This document shows positions 1 through 7,829 of a DNA stretch of 13,983 nucleotides, one piece after another. How positions within the stretch are numbered: the first letter of the stretch is position 1; the number at the start of each line of letters is the position of its first letter. This DNA comes from Rickettsiales bacterium (lineage in GTDB: Bacteria; Pseudomonadota; Alphaproteobacteria; Rickettsiales; CANDYO01): assembly GCA_947424995.1 (NCBI GenBank), contig CANDYO010000044.1:1-13983 (forward strand). The letters run 5' to 3'. The notes under the pieces are model-generated. The model ran no database searches, was not told the DNA's origin, and saw nothing but the letters and a program-made list of their open reading frames with translations. A program made the position numbers and the translations under genes.

Positions 1-238
1 ATAAAGATTATGAAGTGCACGAAATAGATATAAGCAATTTAAAAAACGTGATAACTGTGATAATCACCTTATTGAAGTAATGGACTTAACAGGAATTTCT
101 GATGATGTGAAAATTAGGACTAGAGAACATGTAGGTGATGCTGTTGGTATAGTTTCTAGTGCAATTACTGATAAATATATAGATATATAATTGCGAGAAC
201 GTCATAGCTCTGTTAAAGATAAAACTATTGAAGATTAG
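1..238 (+). pseudogene. Decayed C-terminal tail of a tyrosine recombinase (phage-type integrase)
   Basis: The frame ending at the TAA at 188-190 reads LTGISDDVKIRTREHV, then SSAITDKYIDI. Beyond the TAA the same frame continues LRERH up to a TAG at 236-238. This lines up with the integrase remnant near the right edge, which reads HTGISDDVK, RPKEHVRDDAGHSS, AITDKYIDIELRERH. Against that copy, a GAA codon has become the TAA at 188-190. The catalytic AGHSS block is scrambled by two compensating indels (GDAVGIVSS), so the conserved His is lost, and the HWLRH motif reads EVMDL. The first ~85 bases read in another frame (DYEVHEIDIS), so a further frameshift is likely. The tyrosine of DKY, the probable nucleophile, is still there. 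Non-functional; marks an old integration boundary. The gene starts outside the window. Confidence 0.75.
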
Positions 239-382
239 CTTACATCTTGATAAATTTATGAAACCAAAAAATAAATTTTATATTTAAGATCCTTAATTTT
301 CAACCATGATGATGAATAAAGCCCTTTCTTATAAATCATAATTATGCTATTATTTGATTAATAGAAAGGATGGTTATTAATC

Positions 383-1483
383 ATGAAATGGAACTGGCAA
401 CAAAAAGATTGGCCTAATTTTACCTATAAAAACCAAGAAATCAATGAGTTAGAAGATTCTATGCTTTTTAGAACAGGAATATTGTTTGGCACATTCCAGC
501 ATCTTTCTCAAGAAAGCCAGAATTATCTCAAAATTGAAATTATATCTAATGAAGCTTTAAAAACTTCTGAAATAGAGGGTGAATATCTTAATCGAGATAG
601 TTTACAATCTTCTATTTTACGACAATTCGGCTTAAAAAATGATAATCGTAGAATACAACCTGCAGAAAAAGCTATCTCAGAATTAATGGTAGACTTATAT
701 AATAATTATCAAGAACCTCTTTCTCATCAAGTATTATATCGTTGGCATCAGACTCTAATGGGTATGCGTACCGATCTTAATGATATAGGGCGTTATAGAA
801 CTGCTGATGAGCCAATGCAAGTTATTTCAGGCCCGATTCACGATCCAAAAGTTCATTTTGAAGCTCCACCATCTTCTGTGGTTTTAGAAGAAATGGAAAA
901 ATTTATTCACTGGTTTAATGATACTAAACCTCATGGAATAAATCCTGTGAGTTGTTTAATTAGAGCCTCTATTGCTCATTTATACTTTGTATCTATTCAC
1001 CCTTTCGAAGATGGTAATGGAAGGATTGCAAGAGCTTTAGCTGAAAAAGCATTAGCTCAGTGTATTGGTCAACCAACCCTTATTGCTCTAGCCACCATGA
1101 TTGAAAAAGATAAAAAAACTTATTATCAAGAATTGGAATTAGCAAGTCAAAGTAACAAAATTACGAGATGGATAAATTATTTTGCTAACACTATACTAAA
1201 TGCACAGAATTACACCCAAATACGCATAGAATTTTTGATTAAAAAAGCTAAATTTTATGAGCAATATAAGAATGATTTAAATCCACGACAAGAAAAAGTT
1301 ATCTCCCGTATGTTTCAAGAAGGGTCAGAAGGATTCAAAGGAGGACTTAGTGCAGCAAATTATCTAAGGATTACTCAAACATCAAGACCAACGGTAACTC
1401 GCGATCTTAATGAGTTGGTTAGAAAAAATGCGCTTATTAAGTCTGGAGATAAAAAATATGCGAGGTATGCTTTGAATATATGA
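383..1483 (+). CDS. Fic family protein with DUF4172-like N-terminus (putative AMPylator)
   Basis: 366 aa. Fic proteins usually transfer AMP from ATP to hydroxyl side chains of target proteins. The core motif HPFEDGNGRIAR lies at residues 206-217, with catalytic His206 and phosphate-binding Asn212/Arg214. The N-terminal ~75 residues (MKWNWQ...WPNF) look like the DUF4172 region often fused to Fic. An inhibitory-helix motif TSEIEG (residues 61-66, [S/T]xxxE[G/N]) precedes the core, as in class II Fic proteins, so activity is probably autoinhibited through Glu65. Residues ~322-366 look like a winged-helix DNA-binding end (RITQTSRPTVTRDLNELV), common in self-regulating bacterial Fic proteins. AGAAAGGA (363-370) precedes the ATG by 12 nt, a rather long spacing; a TATTAT at 348-353 is a weak -10 candidate. 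Appears intact. It need not be a secreted effector; a housekeeping or TA-like role is possible. Confidence 0.93.
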   Translation: MKWNWQQKDWPNFTYKNQEINELEDSMLFRTGILFGTFQHLSQESQNYLKIEIISNEALKTSEIEGEYLNRDSLQSSILRQFGLKNDNRRIQPAEKAISELMVDLYNNYQEPLSHQVLYRWHQTLMGMRTDLNDIGRYRTADEPMQVISGPIHDPKVHFEAPPSSVVLEEMEKFIHWFNDTKPHGINPVSCLIRASIAHLYFVSIHPFEDGNGRIARALAEKALAQCIGQPTLIALATMIEKDKKTYYQELELASQSNKITRWINYFANTILNAQNYTQIRIEFLIKKAKFYEQYKNDLNPRQEKVISRMFQEGSEGFKGGLSAANYLRITQTSRPTVTRDLNELVRKNALIKSGDKKYARYALNI

Positions 1484-1766
1484 CTAAAAGATGCATTAAA
1501 TTAGGGGGATCGGAAAAACCTTGGTTTTGTGTTTAGAATGCCTAAGTCTCTAAGTTAACACTCCTCAATGTCACTATAGCGGAGAGAAAATCTAAACTTC
1601 ATGTCTAAGGAGACTATTATAATTTGAGAGTTATAGCAGAAATTCTTGAAATATTGATGCGATGAATCTAAAAATTGATTCATAAAACGAATCCCTACAA
1701 AACCGTCAAAATGTTACATTTTCTATTTGAAAAAGGCGCATAAATATCTTATGTTTTCTAGTTTTT

Positions 1767-2315
1767 TTACTCTCCATTAATACTACAATCAAGAAAATCA
1801 TTATTTACACCTAACAATCCATTTGCTGCACATAAATCCTTTTGGGCAACAATAGAATCATGCACATCTTTAGCAGCTTCATTGGAGCTGACCCATTGCA
1901 CAGCATTTAATATTGCTATTGCTTTTTGATCACCACCTATGCTTTTATAAGTAATCAGTAATTCAGGAGTATTCCATATTTTGTCGTAATCTATAAGCAA
2001 GTCCGTTGATCCAGTTGCTTTTTGAATAATATTATAAATATTAAAAGCATAGGTATCTTTCTTTAACATATTGCAGATAAGATTAGGCATAATTTTATCT
2101 TTATTTGTAATTAGAGATGGAAGCCAGTTTTGAAATGGCTGGAAATTCTCGAGATGAGCAGACGCATCTACTGAAGAGTTTTTATAAGCTTCTACCACCT
2201 CTTTATATTTATTTTGGTAATCTCTCATATCATTAGCACCCATTCCCTCAGCGGCAATTTTATGTATTTTCTGAGCTGCTGTACTAATAGAATATTGATT
2301 TAAATTTCCTGTCAT
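1767..2315 (-). CDS. Small protein of unrecognised family, third gene of the lipase operon (paralog of 8125-8667)
   Basis: 182 aa, not assigned to any family I know. It is clearly paralogous to the 180-aa protein at 8125-8667 (about half the residues identical by eye). Shared blocks are HLENF.PF..WLP.LI.NKDK, NIYNIIQ.ATGS, IGGDQ.A.A.LNAV.W and LCAANG.LG..N.F..C near the C-terminus. The two conserved cysteines in that last block suggest a disulfide or metal site. No signal peptide or membrane segment; mostly helical by composition. It is the last gene of a minus-strand cluster, 75 bp after the Cys/His protein. GAGG (plus-strand 2323-2326) sits 7 nt before the ATG and supports the start. Possible roles are an immunity or chaperone partner of the lipase or a co-secreted protein; nothing in the sequence decides this. 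It converges with the Fic gene across 283 bp in which I see no gene or clear terminator. Confidence 0.85.
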   Translation of the reverse strand: MTGNLNQYSISTAAQKIHKIAAEGMGANDMRDYQNKYKEVVEAYKNSSVDASAHLENFQPFQNWLPSLITNKDKIMPNLICNMLKKDTYAFNIYNIIQKATGSTDLLIDYDKIWNTPELLITYKSIGGDQKAIAILNAVQWVSSNEAAKDVHDSIVAQKDLCAANGLLGVNNDFLDCSINGE

Positions 2316-2390
2316 TTTAGTGCCTCATTTAATTAATTTATTTTCATTATATCATAATTTGACTATGTAAACAATATTTTTTAGATTTTG

Positions 2391-3113
2391 CTAAAAACTA
2401 GAGCAATTTTCGCCTGTCATTTCAATAACTTCCGCATAATATATTTTATTACCATATGTCTCTCCTACTAAATCTTCTAGTAATGTGTGTCCTATTAGTA
2501 TATATGGTCCTAACTTAGATACCCAGAAATCAAAGTCAATAATATATCGTGCCGCGTGCTTACAGACTCCATCCTTAAAATAGAATGCAACTGTATTATT
2601 TTTTATAGGCTCTGATATATTGTTAACATATTGTAATTGATGTAATATTTTAAATGAGTTTATTGATCGTTCAGATGGAAAAATTTCATTATTTTGCTTT
2701 ATAAAATTTGTAATAGCTTCTTGCGGTGTATTTCCAGTTATAAAATCAGAGTTAGACTCTACCATGACACCCATTGCAAAACCAATGCAATTATACTGAA
2801 TTTCAAGAGCATAAGAATCTTCGCATCTAAATTTTGACTTAGTGCATATTTCTTGCTCTATTTCATGAGTTCTTATATTTTCAAGAAATCTATTAGAAAG
2901 GTTTAAATATACATCGATTTCTCTTCCTTTGTTTAGACAACTAGACTCTACACCAAAGCATAAATTTTCTGAATAATCCAATTCCATAAATTCATTATCT
3001 AGGAATTTAATATTATTTAAATCTGCATTTGGAAAAAATTTGCTTATACGAATTATCTCATCTTGACTTAAAGCTCTTATGGTTTTATTGAATGCTTCTA
3101 TAAAATTTCTCAC
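2391..3113 (-). CDS. Putative Cys/His papain-like-fold protein (DUF7689-like), second gene of the lipase operon
   Basis: 240 aa from the GTG at 3113. The frame is open to a GTG at 3134 (247 aa), but only the 3113 start has a good ribosome site, TGGAG seven nt upstream. Numbering from the longer reading: YNCIGFAMG around Cys116; CKHAARY around His193; then DFW.SKLG (W204 to G209), IGH (H216), L.G..YG and a final Y-rich strand. This order (NCI..A, then HAAR, W.SKLG, I.H, L.G..YG) matches proteins I remember as DUF7689, which look like an NlpC/P60- or papain-like Cys-His fold. I infer that Cys116 and His193 may be a catalytic pair. The N-terminal ~100 residues are lineage-specific. No signal peptide. 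It begins 27 bp after the lipase stop, so the two are almost certainly co-transcribed. A truncated, frameshifted second copy lies at 7830-8035. Confidence 0.8.
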   Translation of the reverse strand: MRNFIEAFNKTIRALSQDEIIRISKFFPNADLNNIKFLDNEFMELDYSENLCFGVESSCLNKGREIDVYLNLSNRFLENIRTHEIEQEICTKSKFRCEDSYALEIQYNCIGFAMGVMVESNSDFITGNTPQEAITNFIKQNNEIFPSERSINSFKILHQLQYVNNISEPIKNNTVAFYFKDGVCKHAARYIIDFDFWVSKLGPYILIGHTLLEDLVGETYGNKIYYAEVIEMTGENCSSF

Positions 3114-3120
3114 TATTTTA

Positions 3121-3125
3121 CTCCA
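3121..3125 (-). promoter_or_regulatory. Ribosome binding site that decides the start of the Cys/His gene
   Basis: On the minus strand TGGAG is followed by 7 nt and a GTG codon (3113-3111). The alternative upstream GTG at 3134 has no purine-rich site in front of it, and this Shine-Dalgarno would then lie inside the coding sequence. Confidence 0.65.
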
Positions 3126-3140
3126 AAATATCACTTCATA

Positions 3141-5411
3141 TTATAATTCTGTATCTGATATTCCACCTAAAATTATATTATCTACTACATCTATTGTAGT
3201 AGAGTTTAGTATAATGACTATATCATCATTGGTTGCTTTAGAAGTGATTTTGATACTATTCTGACCGGCAAAAACGATTTCCCTGAGCTCTATATCATTT
3301 AAGCCAAGGTCGCTAAAATAACTAAGATCAATTTTATCTTTACCGTCAAACTTATCTATTACTAGCTTATATCCTTCTTTTTTGCCTTTAAACTCTGATT
3401 TAATAATAAAGATGTTGTCTTGATCATTGCCATCATATATTCCATATTGATCTAATTCAATTTTAACTGAGTTCGTAGATGTATGCATATATTGTTTTAA
3501 GTTATTAGCTAACTCTAGATTATGATTTTCTAATGCCGAGTCATAAGCATCTTTAGCATTATTGTTTTTAATAACTTGAATACCATTTTTCATCAATATT
3601 TCAGCTGCTTTCATTTTGTTATTAGCAACTGCATAATATAATAAATTATTTCCTTCATCATCTATTACATCAAGATTAACGCTATTACTTACCAATTCTT
3701 CTGTAATCTTTGTAATGGCATGTTTATCTGTTCTTTGAGCTATTTCCTTATACCATAAATGAGGTTTTTCATACAGGTCTACACATTGTTGTAATGATCC
3801 AAGTGATACATCATTTAATCTAGTAATAATCTGCTTTAAGGAATCTATCGTTATACTATATTCAGTGGCATTTAAGAATCCATGAGGATATTTACCATGC
3901 ATTTGCGGTGCAATGTAGTCATATTTAACGCTTAAATGTTTAATCGTATTTTGAAGTATGTTTGTTAATCCACATGCCTCAGGAGGAGAAGAAAAATATT
4001 CAAAGGCAGAACGTAATTGCTTCAAATACCAATCTGCTGAAGTTTTTGTTCCTTTAAGTGGCTCTATGTATGGATTATGGGTTATTCCATTATAATGTCC
4101 TTCAAATTTAGAATAAAAATCTCGCTCACTTTCATTATATCCAGAACTATTTTCACCATTTTCAAAATATACTTCATTGTTGATAATTCTGATATATTGA
4201 ACCAAGTTAAATTTACCATTAACAAAATCAACAAGCATATTAGAAATTTTGTATATAGGTATAGTTATAGGAGTTAATAAGGATGCAAATTTTCCAAGAG
4301 AGCTAAATATCCCTCTTAGATTTTCTCCGACCATTCCAGATACATGATCTTGCCCTTCTTTGTAATCACATGTAATACATGGCCAATCTAACATTTTTTT
4401 GGAGTCATCTGGTATTCCAGTAGTTGCATTAAATTCCGTAATAATAGATTGAAGGCTGTGACCAAGTACAGTTAAAATAGGCAATAAAATTTTTGAGTTA
4501 AGAAGATGATTTTGAATTTCAATTTTGGTAATTTTAGGAATTACTGAATAAACTTCTCCTATGTGGCCATTACAACTATTTACCACATTGGGGATAGATA
4601 AATATGTTATAATGTCTAAGTGTTCTAAATAGGAGTTATCATGATGGTTATGTATGTTTGATTTTAATGTTTCGAAAATATCATATGAGCCAGGACTATC
4701 AAAAGTTAACGCCCTCGTGTACATATAATCCAAATGTTTGAATGAAAAATATGCAGATAGTTCAGCTAACCATGCACCTAGTGAATGTCCTGTAAAAGAT
4801 AGGGGTAATTGAGCCTCTTTAGCTATCTTTATACTATCTTCTGTAGCTAGGTAGGCTTCATACATTGGCTTTACTATCTTGTTAAGTACTATTCCATTTA
4901 TATCGGCAGATACATCTTTATGACCAAAAAGTTCTTCCTTAAGTCCTGAAAACTCGGTGCCTCTATGTGCTAATACTAATTGGCAAGTGTTAGTGTTTTG
5001 ATACAAAACTCCATAATATCCGTTTTCATCATTTCTATAAATAGCTTTAACATTCCAATTTCTTAAATGCAAATCATAGTCATTATCGGCTAATGTTAGT
5101 ATTTCGCCAATTTTAGCATCCGTATACGAGTGAATACTTAATAGTCCATATTCATATGCAGTAGGAAAGTATTTGTAATTTAAAATATTATTTTTAAGTT
5201 TATTTTCAATAGCATGGACAGTAGATTTAGCTTCTCTATTTGTTGGTAATTCTCCCCATCTTATATTACCTAAAGCGTTATTTGACTCTATAGCTAACTT
5301 AAGAGTTTTTAATTCTTCTGTATTGATGGAATAGTTTCTGAAGTCCACAGTAGATAAAGTACAATCGTTATTTCTAATTCTGTCGAAGGTATCTGATATA
5401 TTGATGGACAT
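3141..5411 (-). CDS. Class-3 lipase-like alpha/beta hydrolase with ankyrin-like repeats and an RTX / type-I-secretion-like C-terminus
   Basis: 756 aa, first gene of a three-gene minus-strand operon. Residues ~80-290 are a lipase_3-type alpha/beta hydrolase: strand LVLAHRGTE (146-153), nucleophile elbow TGHSLGAW with Ser210, TFDSPG (236-241), then Asp266 (LDIITYLSIP) and His283 (NGHIGE), giving a plausible Ser210-Asp266-His283 triad. Residues ~290-575 match nothing I know. Two ankyrin-like repeats lie at ~580-640 (DDEGNNLLYYAVANNKMKAA). The last ~100 residues (GNDQDNIFII, FDGKDKIDLSYF, DDIVIILN) resemble the tail of RTX/serralysin-type proteins exported by type I secretion, and no Sec signal peptide is visible. 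The ATG follows AGGAG at 7-nt spacing. Likely reaction: hydrolysis of phospholipid or acylglycerol esters, perhaps of host membrane lipid. The fold is seen; substrate and export route are inferred. Confidence 0.87.
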   Translation of the reverse strand: MSINISDTFDRIRNNDCTLSTVDFRNYSINTEELKTLKLAIESNNALGNIRWGELPTNREAKSTVHAIENKLKNNILNYKYFPTAYEYGLLSIHSYTDAKIGEILTLADNDYDLHLRNWNVKAIYRNDENGYYGVLYQNTNTCQLVLAHRGTEFSGLKEELFGHKDVSADINGIVLNKIVKPMYEAYLATEDSIKIAKEAQLPLSFTGHSLGAWLAELSAYFSFKHLDYMYTRALTFDSPGSYDIFETLKSNIHNHHDNSYLEHLDIITYLSIPNVVNSCNGHIGEVYSVIPKITKIEIQNHLLNSKILLPILTVLGHSLQSIITEFNATTGIPDDSKKMLDWPCITCDYKEGQDHVSGMVGENLRGIFSSLGKFASLLTPITIPIYKISNMLVDFVNGKFNLVQYIRIINNEVYFENGENSSGYNESERDFYSKFEGHYNGITHNPYIEPLKGTKTSADWYLKQLRSAFEYFSSPPEACGLTNILQNTIKHLSVKYDYIAPQMHGKYPHGFLNATEYSITIDSLKQIITRLNDVSLGSLQQCVDLYEKPHLWYKEIAQRTDKHAITKITEELVSNSVNLDVIDDEGNNLLYYAVANNKMKAAEILMKNGIQVIKNNNAKDAYDSALENHNLELANNLKQYMHTSTNSVKIELDQYGIYDGNDQDNIFIIKSEFKGKKEGYKLVIDKFDGKDKIDLSYFSDLGLNDIELREIVFAGQNSIKITSKATNDDIVIILNSTTIDVVDNIILGGISDTEL

Positions 5412-5452
5412 TGTTATTCTCCTAACATAATTAACTTATAACGCTCTATGAC

Positions 5453-5554
5453 TTAAACATTCCTTACATGAATTTTTCTGTTAAAGTCGTAACCTAGGTC
5501 TAAGGATTTTTTTTCGGACCAATCTGCTCTAAAGTTTATAGAGCTACTCGTCAT
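5453..5554 (-). other. 33-codon open frame upstream of the lipase operon, unlikely to be an independent gene
   Basis: The minus frame starts ATG ACG AGT and contains FRADWSEK and LGYDFNRK before a TAA at 5455-5453. No Shine-Dalgarno is visible, and the frame continues upstream to a nearby stop, so I do not call it a gene. It is noted because a diverged GAGC.GATTGG ... TTACGAC pattern recurs in the opposite orientation at about 7050-7080, on the other side of the IS. It may be a leader region or a short dispersed repeat. Confidence 0.25.
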
Positions 5555-5658
5555 GAAAGCGGTTTCCCAAGATTTCAGCTATGCGGTTAAATTTAGATTC
5601 TAAAACGTACTAAACAATAACATAAGTTCATTAATAATACAACCAGATACTAATAAGT

Positions 5659-5682
5659 TCAGCAATTTTTGCTGGATTTTTT
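5659..5682 (+). terminator. Intrinsic terminator-like hairpin
   Basis: CAGCAA (5660-5665), a three-base loop and TTGCTG (5669-5674) form a perfect 6-bp stem, followed by GATTTTTT. It would stop rightward transcription just before the IS3 element. No plus-strand gene lies immediately upstream, so it may be left over from a lost gene or may shield the IS. Confidence 0.5.
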
Positions 5683-5703
5683 GGTAATTACTTCAGAACG
5701 ACG

Positions 5704-5728
5704 TAAAGTGGCTACACTAAACCGGACA
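5704..5728 (+). repeat. IS3 left terminal inverted repeat
   Basis: Shares TG.C.ACACT and CCGGACA with the reverse complement of the right end, without gaps. Confidence 0.65.
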
Positions 5729-5772
5729 GATAGTTTAAATTAATTACGAGTTAAACTAGAAGGAAGGAATAA

Positions 5773-6066
5773 ATGTCTAGAAAATTAAATCAATATTCAT
5801 CAGAATTTAAAGAGTCAGCGATTAAGTTGGCCTTAGAAGGAGATAAATCAATAGGACAAACAGCTGTTGATTTAGGTATAAAGAAAAGCACCTTATATAC
5901 TTGGATTCATAAATATAATGGTCCTAGAGTAACAATAACTAAAGCCAATGATAATGAGCATATTTATGATGAAAATAAACGCTTAAAGAAAGAGTTAGCC
6001 CGTGTCACTCAGGAACGTGATTTATTAAAAAAGGCCGCAGCATACTTTGCCAAAGAGTCGCAGTAA
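5773..6066 (+). CDS. IS3-family transposase OrfA (helix-turn-helix subunit)
   Basis: 97 aa. Residues ~5-50 (YSSEFKESAIKLALEG, GQTAVDLGIKKSTLYTWI) form the helix-turn-helix that binds the IS ends. Residues ~62-95 (ENKRLKKELARVTQERDLLKKA) are the leucine-zipper-like coil used for multimerisation. AGAAGGAAGGA just upstream of the ATG is a strong ribosome site. Its last codons overlap the orfB frame and contain the A AAA AAG slip site. Alone it acts as a DNA-binding regulator of transposition; joined to OrfB by frameshifting it gives the transposase. Confidence 0.93.
   Translation: MSRKLNQYSSEFKESAIKLALEGDKSIGQTAVDLGIKKSTLYTWIHKYNGPRVTITKANDNEHIYDENKRLKKELARVTQERDLLKKAAAYFAKESQ
6027..6033 (+). 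promoter_or_regulatory. Programmed -1 ribosomal frameshift site A AAA AAG
   Basis: In the orfA frame the codons are TTA AAA AAG GCC, so the heptamer A AAA AAG is in the canonical phase. A -1 slip enters the orfB frame (GGC CGC AGC ATA ...), which stays open through orfB, giving an OrfAB fusion of about 386 residues. Confidence 0.8.
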
Positions 6067-6113
6067 GGTATGCTTGGATTAAAGAACATCAAGCTGAATT
6101 TGGGGTTGCAGCG

Positions 6114-6932
6114 ATGTGTAATTTCATGCAGGTGACTCGCAGTAGTTATTATGATTGGCTAAGCCAGGGTGGGACTGAATCAGTGAAAGCGGCTGCAGAT
6201 AAGTTGATACTTGAGCAAATCAGTTCAGTATTTGTAAAAAGTAGAGGTAATTATGGCTCTAGAGGTATTAAAAAGAGTCTATTCAAAGCTAATATAATTG
6301 TGAGTCGTCGCCGGATTGTGCGGTTAATGAAAGAAGCTGGGTTAGTTTGTCAAAGTAAGCGAAAATTTAAGGCTACAACTAATTCTCGCCATAATAAGCC
6401 ATTTGCACCTAATTTATTGGATCGAAGTTTTACTACAGCTGCTCCAAACCTTTGCTATGTAGGAGATATTACCTACATCTCAACTGGTGAAGGTTGGTTA
6501 TATTTAGCAACAGTAATTGATCTTTATTCAAGGAAAATTGTTGGTTGGTCAATGAGTAATAATATGAAGGCAGAGCTAGTTAATAATGCGTTATTGATGG
6601 CTATCTTTAGCAGAAAACCAGCTAAGGGATTAATTTGGCATACTGACCGCGGCAGCCAATATGTTGCTGACAGTCATTTAAAGATTATCCAGCAGCATGG
6701 AATTATTCAAAGCATGAGTCGTAAAGGCAATTGCTGGGATAACGCAGTTGCTGAGAGTTTCTTTGCTACATTAAAAAACGAGTTAGTTTATCAACAAAAA
6801 TTTAATACTAGGGAGGAGGCAAAGCATGCAATATTTGAATATATAGAAGTATTTTACAATCGAATTAGGGTTCATTCAGTTAATGATTATTTGTCACCAG
6901 ATGAGTATGAGGCTGTTTTAAAATGTGCGTGA
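6114..6932 (+). CDS. IS3-family transposase OrfB (DDE catalytic domain)
   Basis: 272 aa from the first ATG. The frame is open further upstream to the slip site (reading VRYAWIKEHQAEFG before this ATG), so the functional product is most likely the OrfAB frameshift fusion. An HTH_21-like segment (~28-82, SRGNYGSRGIKKSL, RRRIVRLMKEAGL) precedes the integrase core. The catalytic triad is Asp118 (VGDITYIS), Asp178 (HTDRGSQY) and Glu214 (NAVAESFFATLKNE), with 35 residues between the last Asp and Glu, the DD(35)E hallmark. The C-terminal FYNRIRVHSVNDYLSPDEYE is typical. No internal stop or missing motif. It catalyses cut-and-join of the IS ends through a circular intermediate, as known for the family. 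Confidence 0.95.
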   Translation: MCNFMQVTRSSYYDWLSQGGTESVKAAADKLILEQISSVFVKSRGNYGSRGIKKSLFKANIIVSRRRIVRLMKEAGLVCQSKRKFKATTNSRHNKPFAPNLLDRSFTTAAPNLCYVGDITYISTGEGWLYLATVIDLYSRKIVGWSMSNNMKAELVNNALLMAIFSRKPAKGLIWHTDRGSQYVADSHLKIIQQHGIIQSMSRKGNCWDNAVAESFFATLKNELVYQQKFNTREEAKHAIFEYIEVFYNRIRVHSVNDYLSPDEYEAVLKCA

Positions 6933-6937
6933 TTATT

Positions 6938-6962
6938 TGTCCGGAAAAGTGTTGACAGTCCA
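6938..6962 (-). repeat. IS3 right terminal inverted repeat
   Basis: Read on the minus strand it starts TGGACTGTCAACACT and ends CCGGACA, pairing with the left end at 17 of 25 positions. The base after it (6963) opens the second ACG of the target duplication. Confidence 0.65.
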
Positions 6963-6965
6963 ACG

Positions 6966-7237
6966 TAATACAAACGGTTACTCAGTTAGAGTCCTATTCT
7001 ATCAGTTTTTAAATTAGGTATTTTTAGGTTTAGCATAATTATTTTGAGAGCGGATTGGCTGTGTATATTTAATTACGACCAGTGATTATTTGGAGGGCCT
7101 GCTAGTAATGCTTCATCATATTTCAAAACCTGAAATCAGAAAAATTTAAAAAATATACCTTAGTTTTTCATAGAAATTATTAGAGAGAACCATACTTCTT
7201 TAATGCCGTTTGGTATTCTATGTTTGCTTTTTCAAAT
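6966..7237. other. Gene-free stretch between the IS3 element and the IS630 remnant
   Basis: No supported gene. Around 7046-7080 it shows the GAGC.GATTGG ... TTACGAC pattern also found inverted at about 5490-5545. The minus strand just beyond the IS630 fragment reads FEKANIEYQTALKKYGSL in a shifted frame, which could be further transposase debris or chance. Confidence 0.4.
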
Positions 7238-7447
7238 CTAGCCTTTGACGACGCGAACTACGCGGGTTGGATGCGCTCCATCATAAAATACTATGTGATA
7301 TTCAGAAGGCAAATAATTACAAAGCTTAGTATAATCATCAAGCCATATCTTTTGTTAATCTTTATCAGCTTTTGTATGAGCAACTGTAGGTTTGTGATGG
7401 CGCTTAAGAAGTTCAGATTTAATAGTTGGTGTTAGGATATTGCTCAT
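7238..7447 (-). pseudogene. IS630-type transposase fragment
   Basis: The minus frame from ATG 7447 reads LTPTIKSELLKRHHKPTVAH, TKADKD, an in-frame TAA (7357-7355), QKIWLDDYTKLCNYLPSEYH, then IVFYDGAHPTRVVRVVKG and a stop. This has the order of the middle of IS630-family transposases: KKLLKKLGFS.KKP....KAD..AQ..FI..Y..LK, then a VLFMDAVHP-like catalytic-Asp strand. Here the Asp is in FYDGAHP. Both the N-terminal DNA-binding part and the C-terminal catalytic Glu region are missing. A dead insertion; the plus-strand open frame across it is a shadow. Confidence 0.65.
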
Positions 7448-7733
7448 AATTCTAAGCTAGTAGCATAAATATTATGAATATCAATCTTAAAATGCGCTAT
7501 TACTAAAAATCCTTATTCTTTAAAGGAGTTGTGATATAAAACTAACTTTCCAAACATTAGAGGTATGCATGCAAATTTTAACTCTTTTAGGCAATTTAAA
7601 ACACATGATTTGTATTTTATTTGATTAGCTAAATTTATTATCTAAGGTTTTATAAAACGAATGAATTAAACTGATTGGCTTGTATAAAAGAAATATAATT
7701 CTTGAAGGATATTAATCTTTAGAGAGTAATGAT
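7448..7733. other. Gene-free stretch before the second operon copy
   Basis: AT-rich, no open frame with a ribosome site. By position it is where the lipase and the front of the Cys/His gene would lie if the inverted operon copy were complete. I see no recognisable lipase sequence here, so those parts were deleted rather than merely mutated. Confidence 0.4.
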
Positions 7734-7829
7734 ATGTCAAATGTTAATTATGATCTGTAAGTTAAAATAAATGATTTAGCTGCACTTATAAATTTACTAA
7801 AAGCACAAATTTTTTTATCTCTTACTGCA

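Larger units (their letters stand above)
5704..6962 (+). mobile_element. IS3-family insertion sequence, complete, 1259 bp
   Basis: It contains orfA and orfB in the usual IS3 arrangement with a programmed -1 frameshift site. The ends are related imperfect inverted repeats: 5704-5728 against the reverse complement of 6938-6962, 17 of 25 positions equal, both closing on CCGGACA. With these ends the flanks are ACG on each side (5701-5703 and 6963-6965), a 3-bp target duplication as expected for the family. The left terminus begins TA rather than the usual TG, so the ends could be off by a few bases: taking TG..CA ends gives 5709-6957, but then no target duplication. Both frames are open, so it may still be active. 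Confidence 0.88.

Noticed and set aside
3079..3264. Plus-strand open frame across the lipase / Cys-His junction, and a similar one at 4077-4277
   Set aside because: Antisense to well-supported genes, without start signals or motifs.
7220..7435. 71-codon plus-strand open frame
   Set aside because: Shadow of the IS630 transposase remnant on the other strand.
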